Shown: positions 25,507 through 36,373 of the stretch, in pieces
Position numbering within the stretch: position 1 is the first letter of the stretch
How the letters are laid out: every line of letters begins with the position of its first letter
Origin: Xiphophorus maculatus
Lineage: Eukaryota > Chordata > Actinopteri > Cyprinodontiformes > Poeciliidae
Length of the DNA: 64,000 nt
Reading direction: 5' to 3'
NCBI RefSeq assembly: GCF_002775205.1
Contig: NC_036454.1
Span: forward strand, 30,206,780-30,270,779
Made by a program: the position numbers and the translations under genes
Notes under the pieces: model-generated
What the model was told of the DNA's origin: nothing
Database searches by the model: none
The model's input: the letters and a program-made list of their open reading frames with translations, nothing else

Positions 25507-28500
25507 TCAGTAGCGCATATTGTGCTCCGACTCGCTCCCGCTGCTGCCGGTGCTTTGTCGCCTCCGCCCTCTGTCAGACTTCCACCGGACGGTCTCCGAC
25601 GGATTGAGGTCCTCCGCCCCGGTCTCGATGCCCAGGACCTGCCTCTGCACCAGCTTGCAGTAGAGGCCGCCGGTGGCCATCAGCTGACTGTGGTTCCCCC
25701 GCTCGGCCACTCGGCCCCTGTCGATCACGATGATGTTGTCGGCCTTTTCCACCGTGCTGAGCCGGTGGGCGATCACCAGCACTGTGTGTTGCTGCATGAT
25801 GCTGTTCAAAGCCTGCTGGACCTGCAGTTCAAATTATTCACACACGCTTCCATAAATACGGTATTTATAGTGATGATGCCTTGCATTTGACAGCACTTCA
25901 CCTACAATATGTTCACTTTCTGCGTCCAGAGCACTTGTGGCTTCGTCCAGGATGAGGACGCGTGGCTGGCGGATGAGAGCTCTGGCTATAGCCACCCTTT
26001 GTTTTTGTCCCCCAGACAATTGCAAGCCTTTCTCCCCAACACCTTCAGAAAAACAGAACAAAAAGTTTCATTTTCTGCATAGTTTTAGAAAATGATACAG
26101 GAAAGCCTGTTGTTTTGATTTTGACAATGCTATAAGTATAAAAGAAAATTACACATTTTTCAGTCTACACTTTGTGTTCTTATTGACAGGAGTTCAAAGA
26201 TTGTTTATTTATGTTAGTTTTGTCTTTTACTTGTGTATGGAAAGGTTAAAAATGACTGAAATAAATAAATAATAAAAAAGCCTCTTTGACCTTTGTATAG
26301 GTCAAAGGTCTTATCTTGCAATAATGAAATCTATCATTCATGTCCCACTTGTGCTTCAAATAAAAAGGGGCGGTTTACTTAGAAAAAAACAAATCAACAG
26401 GTTTGGTAATTACTTGTATCGTAGCCTTTGGGGAGGCTGGTGATGAAGTCATGAGCATTAGCCTTGGTGGCGGCCTGCACCACCATCTCCATAGAGACGT
26501 CACTCAGCCCGTAGGAGATGTTCTCCTTAATGGTCCGGGCAAACAGCACAGGCTCTTGGCCCACCAGAGCAATCTGCAGACACAAAAGTAACAAACAGAA
26601 AAATTGAACAGTGATATAATTATATGCTATAAAACTTAGTTAACCTGAAAATGTACAATTATTTGCCATTTAAGGGTTTTATGCATGTGTACCAGAGCTG
26701 CCAGTCCATGTGGCCAGCACAGTGTTTTTCCTACAGTGCTTTACATAGAGGAGAATAAAAAGTGTACTTAGCCCTTAATAAAGACTTATTCCAACCTGGA
26801 AACTAATTTATTCCTACTTTTATAACAAAAAGCATGTTAGTTCCAAATAATTAAGTTCAAAATTCAAAAATGTACATTTTCAAATTGTAAAAGGGGAATG
26901 ACAGATGAACAATAACCCTCGGCATATTCACTATTTACTTGAGAAGGACAAACATAAGCCAGTGAGTACACCATATCTTTTAATTTCCTGTTTCTAATAT
27001 TCCATGTTAGGGATCGGTGTTATGTTACATTATTGAGTTTGAGCCAAACTGCGGTAGTCAAACATGGCCTCACATTTGACTCTGAAATAAGCTAGTGGCT
27101 CAATAGCTGTGTTTCCATCAATGTTTTTTATGTGCATTTTTGAAGTATCGCATTACAAAAGGTCGATAGAAACGGCAAAATTCAAAATGTCACATTTAAG
27201 TTTTCAAACAGTTTACGCTCGCAGTTTTTGGCTCTTCTGAAAGAGTTCAGGCGCTGAAGGAGAGAGGAAAACACATTTGCCAAATAAGTTCTGGCATAAT
27301 GAACTCATCCACTGGTGGCTCGGTGCCTTGCAAGAGGCACAAAACTGAAAATCTAAAAGTCCAAACCTCCAGGTGGAATGGGAGAGCTGCAGCCTAGAGT
27401 GCCCGACAAGAGGCACTCCAAGCTGGGATGGGAGTGGTGGATCGCTCCCATCCACTGGTGGCTCAGAAATTGTTTAAGTCCAAACCTCCAAAGAGTGGAG
27501 GACTCTTGAGTTTTTATGAGATGTGGGGTCCATGCTAGTTTGCAACTAGCATGGACCTAGTAAGTTATACTGACAAAGTTATACTTTACGCTGCCTAGTT
27601 TATTTGCTCCAAACCAGTAGATAGCAACACATCTAATAACTGCAAGGTGCCCATCCAGGGCCTGTGGCTGCTAACCAAATCATCACCCCTCCACCACCGT
27701 GTTTGACGGTTAGTAAATGTGATGTTTTCCACTACGGCCAAACATCTCTACTTTAGTTTTGTGAGTTAATAGGAGTCTGTTTGAAACCTCTACTGGTCTG
27801 AAACTGAACAACCCAAACATGTGATGCTGTGTTGTCTTCAAAGTGTTCATAGTTCTTAATGTATTGCTAGCAACTTCACAACTTCTGTTAGTTTCACTTT
27901 TTTTTTTTGCAAATGCTCACCCTGGAGTGCAGATAGTCATGTTGGAACTCATTAACAGGATTCCCGTCCAGTAGCACTTGGCCTCTCTGAGGGAGGTAGA
28001 AATTTTCCAGCAGACTCACACAGGAGCTCTTTCCACTGCCTGAAGGCCCCACCAAGGCAGTCACCTCTCCGGGCCGCAGAGTGAACGACACTCCCTGCAA
28101 AAAGAAACGTATCCCAGAAATAGTCTTCTTAAAATAATAAACAAGTCAGACTTATTGGATAATTTACTATATGGCTATCATTTAGCTGAACACTCAATAC
28201 GGTTTAGCTAAATGTATAGACTGAAAATTGAAGTGTATGTGCATTGTAAAACTCCTTCAATTTTTTTTTTTTTACATTTTGTAACATTGCAAAAACAAAC
28301 TTCAGTGTAGTTTACTGGCACAGAGTAGCTCATAATTGTGAAAAGAAGATAAAGTTACACATGGTAAGGCTGGAAAATAAAAAAATAAAAATCAGATTTC
28401 TCTTCTTACAGGATCTTATTTCCAATTTTAGTCAAACAAATTTCTCGCTTTCTTTTCAAAAATAGAAATTATGAATGACAGAAAATATTTTCAAAAACTT

Positions 28501-31500
28501 GCTTACATTTCAGCCATCACTTCTGAGATTTTTATGAAGGAGCTTTAGGGCTAAGCTATGAAAATGTATGTTTAATTAAGAGAATACAGTCATAATATTA
28601 GCAGAATAAGGACACGATAGTACCAGAATAACGTCCGGAAAAATCTGTTTCATTGAGAAAAAAATGCATTGACACAGTTGGCGCCCAGTCCATGGTTCTT
28701 TCTTCTAAGTACACTCAGTAGCTTCAGTCCTGCTACTGATAAAAATCTGATGCTGATGTGTTGTAAGAATCTGAATGTATCTGTAAAAAGAATGCCAAAA
28801 TATAACTTCAAAAGATGTTCAGCATTTGTCATTTAAATTTTTTGTTAGTTTTGGTCTTGTATCCCTTTTGAAATTACAGCTCCATTCTACAAATATTCCA
28901 ACTTTATCCTGGTAACATTGTGACATGCTTTTGGTCTTATTTAGACTTTATTGTCGTATGACTTTGTTCTCGTAGTATTATGACTGTGTTCTTGTGAGAT
29001 TTTGACTATTATAACCAAAAATCCGATTAATCGATAAAATCGAGAGGATGCCTAGGACAAACCTTGAGGACGTCGACCTCTGGCCGCGTTGGATAAGCGA
29101 AGGTGATGTCTCTAAACTCAACCAGACCAGTGCAGGAGTTTGGCGCCTCGGTGCCCTCCGCCGGATGTTTGGGTTTCCTGTCCAGATACTCAAACACCTT
29201 CTCAGCTGCTCCAACCCCCTGCATGAGGCCAGTGTAGACTGACGCAATGCTCTGGAAGGCAGGCAGGACAGGTTTTCACTGCAATCTGCTGCTCTGTTAC
29301 GACATGATTGGCTGTTTAGGGCTGAAACAATAAATCAGGTTAATAGTGATTAATCAAATAAATTGTGATAATCGTGATTAATTCCAATTAATCATGATTA
29401 ATTGGATAAATTGTGATTAATTTGATGAATCTTGATTAATTCAATAAATCAAAATTAATTAAATTAATTGCGATTAATTGTAAATAATCCTGATTAACTG
29501 ATTACTGAAAAAATCATCAATTAATTTAATAATTGATTCATCACTAACTGGAGCATAAAATGCCATTTTGCTGGAGAACAACAACCTCAGAGAAGTAATT
29601 AAGCCAAAATAAATAAATACATTTTGCATTTAAGATAAAGATTAAAATCAAACTTTGGTCTCTAAATATGTTTTATCGAAAGCTCCACAAGTGGCATAGA
29701 TTTGGCTTCACCTGGTTCAAATTCTCTAAAAAAAATAAATCCCTATTAAACACCTTTTGCAACTGAATTGTTTATTAGTATATTTTAGTGTATTTCTAAC
29801 ATTGTATAAAAACGCTTAAATGAAAAATCTGTGGAATGTGCCAATTTTTTTTATCCGATCAACTGACTAGTAACCAGAATAATTGACAGAATAATTGATA
29901 GAACGACAGAATATCAAAATAATCGTTTGTTGCGGTCCTAAAGAACTGATGAAATAACCTAGGAAGTACCTCAAAACATTCTCCCAGCTCCAGCATGTAA
30001 ATGAAAAAAGAAATCAAGCCGCCGCTGCTCAACTGGTCGGTGAGTACAAGATGACCTCCGTAGTAGAGGACAGCCACTTCAAGAGCAAGCTCTGATATCT
30101 GGAAAACAGAGATAAAGCTTGGTGGTGCTCACAATTTAAACCTCAACACTGTGCATAAAGCTGCAGCAGCAGAACATACACAACTGGACCACATGTAGCA
30201 GGCGTAGGCCAGGGCTTGCTTTTTGTTGAGCTGGAACATGACCAAGAGTTTGGCGTAGTAGGAGTCGGCCTCCCCGCTCTCGTTGGCGAAGCTCCTCACT
30301 GTCCTCATGGCCGAGATGGTCTCTTCAGCGACCTTGTTAGCTTCTGCAAGGACCGTCTGCACCTCTTTGGTCAGTTTCTGGAAGGAACCGATTCCAGTTT
30401 TTAACCACACTATGATATCAGGTATGTTGCGAAACAAAGAGGCTGACCCGCTCTACCTTGTAGTATTCGCCGTAAAGCTTGGAGACGAGAGCGATGAAAG
30501 GGAATCCCATCATGGTGACCAGCGTGAGCTTCCAGGACATCCGAAACATGAAGATGATGAAGCCGGTACCCTTGATGACGCTCCGCAAAAACACGTTGAC
30601 GTTCTGGGAGATGAGGTCGCTCACCTGGGTGGTGTCTGCTGACAGACGTGAAAGGATGTCCCCTGTGGGCCAACAGGGACAGGTCATAACATCAGAGAGA
30701 AAAAAAAAATTACACCAAGGGAGAAATCAGGACTGACAGAGAAGTGTGATTCAGGAAGTTCTGCTGTTTTTGTGGTTTTAGAGCTTTCAGCAGCCTTTCG
30801 TACGTGGAAAATAGTATTTTATTTTCCAGGGGCCAGTATCAAAGGCACAATTTTATCCTTACATATTACCTTTGGGTTCTATTGTTCAAAAACATAGCAT
30901 TCGCTTCAATTGTTTTGCTGATGATATTAAAATGTATCTACCAATTAAGCATCACAGCACCAATGCTCTTCAAACATTCTTAAAAAATTGTCTGAAAATG
31001 AATTTCTTGAATTTAAATGAAAATAAAACTGATGTCATCAGCTTTGGGAAACGTATAACACTTGACCGTCTTGGATGTGCTTCTTCATTACCGGTGTGGT
31101 TTTCATCAAAAAAGGCAATTTCCTGCGTCATCAGGGTTCTGAAGAGGCGGCTCCTCAGCCGAAGGTTTAATCTCGCCATTGTCAGGGTGAAGACTCCTCC
31201 TCGCACTCCAATGGCCATCGAGCTGAGGAGAAAGAAAAGACTAAACGGGGGTGCTACTGACACATGGGTCAACATGCATCTGCAGCTGCTCACAGAAAGA
31301 GAACAAACTAAAATTGTAAACAGACATATATCATAAGAAAACCTGAAAGCCACACGATTATAGGAGGCATTAGCCACCTGCTGATCTGGCCAGCGTATTT
31401 TTGATATTTAAAATGGTTTTTTTGCCAGTTCCAGTATTACATGTTCTTTAGAAATTAAAGTTTCTTGATGCTTGACAGAGTGCTTTAGTATGCCATTATC

Positions 31501-32908
31501 ACCATTATTATTGTAAAAGTTGAAAATGGTCTCAAAATGACAATATTATCATTTATCGCAATAATTTCTGGGACAATATATCATCCAACAAAGTTTATCA
31601 TCTTTGTTGGCCTGCTGTTCACAGAGCTATTCACACATGCTGGTGGTGATGACAGTTTAATAATGCATTTGATTAGCAGCACTTGGCAGCTACTTAAAGA
31701 TGTAGACCAGTGATGCCCAAAGTCGGTCCTCGAGGGCCGGCATCCTGCATGTTTTAGTTCCCTCCCTGGTGAGATCTAAATGTTTCAGCACGTCAGTGTT
31801 CTCCTAAGGCCTTCTTATGAGCCATCATTTGATCCAGGTACACTAAACCAGGTAGAGAACTAAAACATGCAGGATGCCGGCCCTCGAGGACCCACTTTGG
31901 GCACGACCCTGGGCACAGCCAGGAATCTTGGGCCCCATGGCAAAAAATTAAATTGGGCCCCTTTTAAAAAACATGTCTCTCCATAAACCAACAGAGACAG
32001 TGTAACCAATAGGGCTGTATAATTATATCGATTTTAAGATATTTATCGATTTTTTCCACCCTCGGAAGGTATTGATTTTTCATCCGCGAGTATCGATACG
32101 TTAAACCATCGGGGTCCACAGGCTTATAACGTCTTTTTAACATGTCTGGTTTGTGACGACGTAGCAGCAAATGTCAGAGACATTTCAAAAACCGGCTTTT
32201 CCGGTTATGTGAAAGGGAATGAGCTTCCAAACGTAATAAACGCAACGCAACATTAGATTCCTTTGTTTTTGGAAATCTCAAATCTTCAATAAATAACGAT
32301 GGGCTGTATTTTGTTGCTAAGAAACGAAGCAAAGTTGCGCAAGTAACCGTGAAAGAGAAGCGGAACGCAGCAGCGGCAAAAGCATATCGCGAAATGAATG
32401 CAAAGTTTGGATATCGGAGCGACTAGTGACATCCACTTCGTAATTTGTTTTTAGCTTAGTGGTTTCTGTTCTGTATATAAAGGTTTACCTGAAGAATGAA
32501 CACGCTGCATGCAGTGGCGCTCTGTTTTGAGCAGGAAAACGAAGAGGGGAAACCCGCAGCCGCAGTCTGGGCGCAGTGAGGATTGTCATGATGACGATGG
32601 CTGATCGATCATTCTTATTAGCAACTAACAAAGAGTATCAGAGACTGAGAGTATGATGAGATCCTGGCAGTCTGAGAGGCAGCTACTAAGAAATCTAACC
32701 AGGGGAATGGCGGCGCTGCTCAGCTGCAAGGAGTCGATCACTACGGGGTGAGGCAGAGCCACTCCCCCAGCAGCTAGTAGTAAACAGCTTACAGCCATGG
32801 CTAACTCCGGGAGCCAAGGTAGAAAAGCCTTTTCCCTATAGTCCAAAAGACTTTTTTTACTCTAAAATGCAGCCACATTATGTAATTTAAAAAAACAGCC
32901 TCCTGTAC

Positions 32909-32941
<33 letters not shown>

Positions 32942-35900
32942 GGAATAGATATCTGTAATTTAAATGCAAGCCAAGGTAGGACTGTCTGGACTGGCTTCAG
33001 TCCAGACAGGAGGCTGTTTTTTATTATTTTATAAAGATTGTTTGAATTTCTGTCAGTAATAAATATATTTTTGTTGTGTAATTCTAAAAAGGGCAAAGTG
33101 AGAGAAAACCCTATCACTGCCTGGAATGAAGCTAACTAGCTCGTCACTGAACACAATGTAGCTCACCTTGTTCACTGGGTTATGCTGGTATCAGGGTTAG
33201 AGCTGCTGCTGACTGATTCATCTGTTGTTAAGTGTGGTAAAAGGTGCAGGTACAAGTTAAATATATGAATATGTTCGTAATTCTTTTTCCTTTCGTTCAT
33301 TAAGTTTTTTGTTTTTTTTTTGCCAGTTATTTGTTGATTCTTGCGTTGTGTGTGAATTGTGAGACAGTTATTTTTTGTTTTTGGGCATGTGCACTGACTG
33401 ATGGCACCTTTTGAATTTCGTTGTTCTTGTGACAGTGACAATAAAGATTTATCTTATCTTAATGCTAGAGAAATGGAGGCAAACAGTAGTCTGTAGCTAA
33501 GCTAACTATGCTAAATGGTTGATAATCTCACAGTCTACCCTCCTCTCTCGGAGAAAAACTGGGCTACAAATTGACACTTCTCTTTTTTCTCTCTCTCTCT
33601 TTGAAAACCTGACTTTATAATTTTTCTTAGCAGCATTAGTAACTTCAGTTGTTCTTGTTTTGTTCTAACTTGCTGAGCACCGTCACGCGCTAAGCAGGAA
33701 ATTTCATGCAGATCCAGGGGGGTTCAGTACAAATATGGATGTGCTTTTTGGTCTGCGAAAGGTAACATTTACTTTTTACTTCGAAAAACAATTTGAGAAA
33801 CACTACATAATTCATTTTGTAATTGACAGGGACCCTTTTTTTTTTTTTAATTTCTATGAAGAAAAAACAACAACACAATTTTATGGGGGCCCCCCTGTCG
33901 GTCAGGGACCCTTGGAATTGTCCTAACTTTTCCCCCCTTCTATCGAGCCCTTGGGCATGACTGACGTAGACGTTTACACACTCACCTGACCAAAGCCAGT
34001 GAAGCCAACGTGGCTACAGGTTTAGCAAAGTACTCCATGCTCTGGTGAACCACAATGCTGTCTATGGCCTTCCCGTAGTATAATGGAATGAAAGCTTCAC
34101 CTGAAAAAAAAGAAAGGGATGAATTGTGATATAAAAATAGATCTATTCAGCATGTACTTATTAAATCATTTGGAGAAGCAATAAATCAGAAAGACTATCA
34201 ATATTTGGTCAAATAGACATAATCCTGAGCTGGAGCAGTGCCTTCTCACTAATCTTCAGATTTGGGGTTTTCAATCTGACCAGCTTTCTGCAGCACACAG
34301 CAGAAACCTTTAAAGGTCTGCATATAGGATGTTATTGGCAGAACAAGGAGGGTTATGGGGATTTGACGTATCTGCCAATCTTTACAAAGAGTTACTAGGA
34401 ATCAAGTTGTTTGACTAATCCTGTTTCTGTGGAAACGTTTCGGATTTTCTACTTTCAGGAACAGGCAAGTCTCTATTCAGACTAGCAGATGCTTTCAACT
34501 GGTTGTCTGGAAGTGATGAAAGAAAAAAAATATTTTTTGTCCTCCCATTATCTAGAGTTTGTTAAGCTCTACTGGAAGTCGAATTTTTGGTCATAAGGGC
34601 AAAGATGGAAATTTTCACAAACAAACACCCTAAGGGAGTTTGACTAAAAACAAATAATGAACATGTAGAAAATTCCTTCCTATTAACAGAGGAGGATCTG
34701 TAAAAGTAGAGGCTCTGAGAACCAAATGCTTGAAAAAGCTGTTCACTCCCTCATCTGGTGGCACTGCACCAAGAACTACTACAAAAATGGAGTAGCATCA
34801 GATTTTAGAGGTTGGAGGATTTCTCTTTTGTATTTGGAAGACATTTCTTCTTCAAGTGTGGTTATTTTGGTTGTATTTACCCAGAATGCCCCGCGCTGTA
34901 GCCCACTTCCTACTTCTGGAGCAGTCTCCAGTCCACTTGGAATTCACAAATACATTCAAACCACACCAGAGCTCATTTCAACCGAGCAGAGACTTTGGTT
35001 TATAGGGGGACCAGAGTTCGCTTTCCTGGTCCACAATTGGACTTTCCAAGCAAACAAACTATTGTTCGATTAAAGTGGACTTAACTGGGCTGGGGTGACT
35101 TCAGGATAATGATGAAAACAGCCTTTTGAGATCAACTCAGTTCCCAGGCCTACATACCATAGGGAATCTGTGAGCTGACCTAAAGACAAGATAGGACTGA
35201 GGATGAACCGTCAAGAGAGATTGTTCAAAGAGGAATGGTCAAAGCTCCTTCCTGTGTGGTGGAAAGGTGTAAAGTAAAAAGTGTTGCCAAGATGGGTTTC
35301 TGGGGAAGTGTGAGATTATGCAACTGCAATTACGTTCATCGGTGGTGCCAACAAGGCATTCTGTTTAGTTTATGCAAACTAAACAAAGTTTTAAAATTTC
35401 GTTTTAAAAAAAATCCTTGTAACATTTTTAAAATCTGACAAACCAAAATAAAATGCTCTTAAAGTCTCTTCATGAACTACAAGGACTTTAAGAATGGCCC
35501 ATAAATGTGTAACATCGATTACAGCCATGAAGCTACGTATTGAATGATAAGGAGAACGCCTTTCATGTTTTTATGACAGCTGCTCATTGACCTTTGGCAC
35601 TGCTGTATGTAGTTACTATCCACAGGGGAAGAAGGCTATAAATGATTATAAACATCATTCATAGAAAGATGAGTTATCATTGTGAAATTACAAGCTATGG
35701 CAGCATTGTTTGGATACTCACACACTGCAGAGACGAACAGGAAGAGGACGGCTAAGGAAAGCAGTCCAGCATCCTTTCTGCAGTAGCTGAGCAAGCGTCC
35801 CAACGTAGCCCTAGAGCTGACCTTCTCTTTCTCCTTCCTCCCTCCAGCCTCCTCCTCTTCACCAGCTGTATCCACCAGCTTCTCTGTGTCCTCGGAGACC

Positions 35901-36373
35901 CTTCCTCCTCCACCACGGCTGTTCCTGACGTTCAGCCCGCTCTCGGAGCTGGAAACCCTCCCGAGCCGCCTCCAGAGCAGCAAGACACCCAGGGAGGAGG
36001 CGCAGGTCCATCCCATCAGGCTCAGGATCCACGGCTGCCGGCTGAGGGGCTCCACCTCGGTCAGCATCAGCAGCTTGACCAGGGTGTAGGTGATGACAAC
36101 CATGCAGAAGAGGAGAATGACCGTGGTGACCCGGGCGACCCTGGGCGGGCCATCCTCCCTGTTCCATAAAACACCAATGGAGGCACCCAGCAGGAGGGAT
36201 GCTCGGAGAAGGACAATGCCCCACAGGTCAAGGACAGAGCTCAGGATGTTAAAGTCCAGGACATCACGTATGAAGAGGGACAGCTCTGTCCCCTTGATGT
36301 AAAGGACAGTGGTGATGACACTGTCAAGGACAACGTACAGCAGAGTGCAGATGACAGGTGCATGGATGCCCAT
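25507..36373 (-). CDS. abcb9: ABCB9/TAPL-type lysosomal peptide transporter
   Basis: Eleven coding exons join in frame to 801 aa: 35722-36373, 33986-34100, 31092-31222, 30457-30662, 30180-30377, 29970-30098, 29063-29251, 27921-28094, 26414-26573, 25906-26042, 25507-25821. All junctions are GT-AG. The extra N-terminal membrane domain (about residues 1-140) contains [20 protein letters not shown], very like human ABCB9. The core membrane domain runs to about residue 480. The nucleotide-binding domain has Walker [10 protein letters not shown] (556-564), Q-loop Gln604, signature LSGGQ (660-664), Walker B VLILDE (679-684) and H-loop His716. All are canonical, as expected for a homodimer with two active ATP sites, unlike TAP1/TAP2. 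TAPL moves cytosolic peptides into lysosomes. Part of the NBD is also TAP2-like ([17 protein letters not shown]), so a teleost tap2t-type paralogue is the main alternative, but the vps37b-ogfod2 position favours abcb9. I see no lesion. Confidence 0.93.
27527..27557. repeat. 14-bp perfect hairpin in abcb9 intron 8
   Basis: GGTCCATGCTAGTT (27527-27540), loop TGC, AACTAGCATGGACC (27544-27557). It sits beside a short region (about 27210-27500) in which GTCCAAACCTCCA and ATCCACTGGTGGCTC each occur twice. Confidence 0.9.
29317..29940. mobile_element. AT-rich MITE in abcb9 intron 6
   Basis: The left end is TAGGGCTGAAACAATAAATC. The right end, read on the other strand, is TAGGACCGCAACAAACGATT. The interior is built of ATTAAT/GATTAATC variants (about 29330-29560). 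The edges match a common teleost hAT-like family starting TAGGGCTGCAACGATTAATC, as I recall it. No target duplication is visible. The right end stops 29 bases short of exon 6, very close to its splice donor. Confidence 0.65.
30840..31075 (+). mobile_element. LINE reverse-transcriptase fragment, antisense in abcb9
   Basis: The plus strand encodes a short piece of non-LTR reverse transcriptase: PLGSIVQKH, then the FADD catalytic box (variant of YADD) within [15 protein letters not shown], then [17 protein letters not shown]. This is the pattern of L2/Rex-like fish LINEs. Only about 230 bases remain. It ends within 20 bases of the abcb9 exon 3 donor (31091). Confidence 0.8.
31470..31605 (-). repeat. 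Dispersed repeat family R1, copy 3
   Basis: Reverse-strand relative of 11290-11480 and 17081-17285, including TGTCCCAGAAATTATTGCGA and GACCATTTTCAACTTTTA. It is in abcb9 intron 2. Confidence 0.6.
31708..31911. mobile_element. Small hAT-like MITE with long inverted ends
   Basis: The left end CAGTGATGCCCAAAGTCGGT and the right end (other strand) CAGGGTCGTGCCCAAAGTGG continue into a shared arm of about 45 bases containing CCTCGAGGGCCGGCATCCTG and CATGTTTTAGTTC. The 204-bp element has no coding capacity. No flanking 8-bp duplication is seen, so it is probably old. It is in abcb9 intron 2. Confidence 0.75.
32889..33023. mobile_element. Short terminal-inverted-repeat element
   Basis: AAAAAACAGCCTCCTGT (about 32890-32906) pairs with ACAGGAGGCTGTTTTTT (33006-33022). 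Just inside the right arm is a second hairpin, GTCTGGACTGGCTTCAGTCCAGAC. An (AT)n(GT)n microsatellite fills 32907-32940. It is a foldback element of about 134 bp in abcb9 intron 2. Confidence 0.65.
33405..33461 (+). mobile_element. Non-LTR retroposon 3' tail
   Basis: GTGACAGTGACAATAAAGAT followed by TTATCTTATCTTA is the usual 3' end of a group of fish L2-like LINEs. The rest of the element is not recognisable. It is in abcb9 intron 2. Confidence 0.55.
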
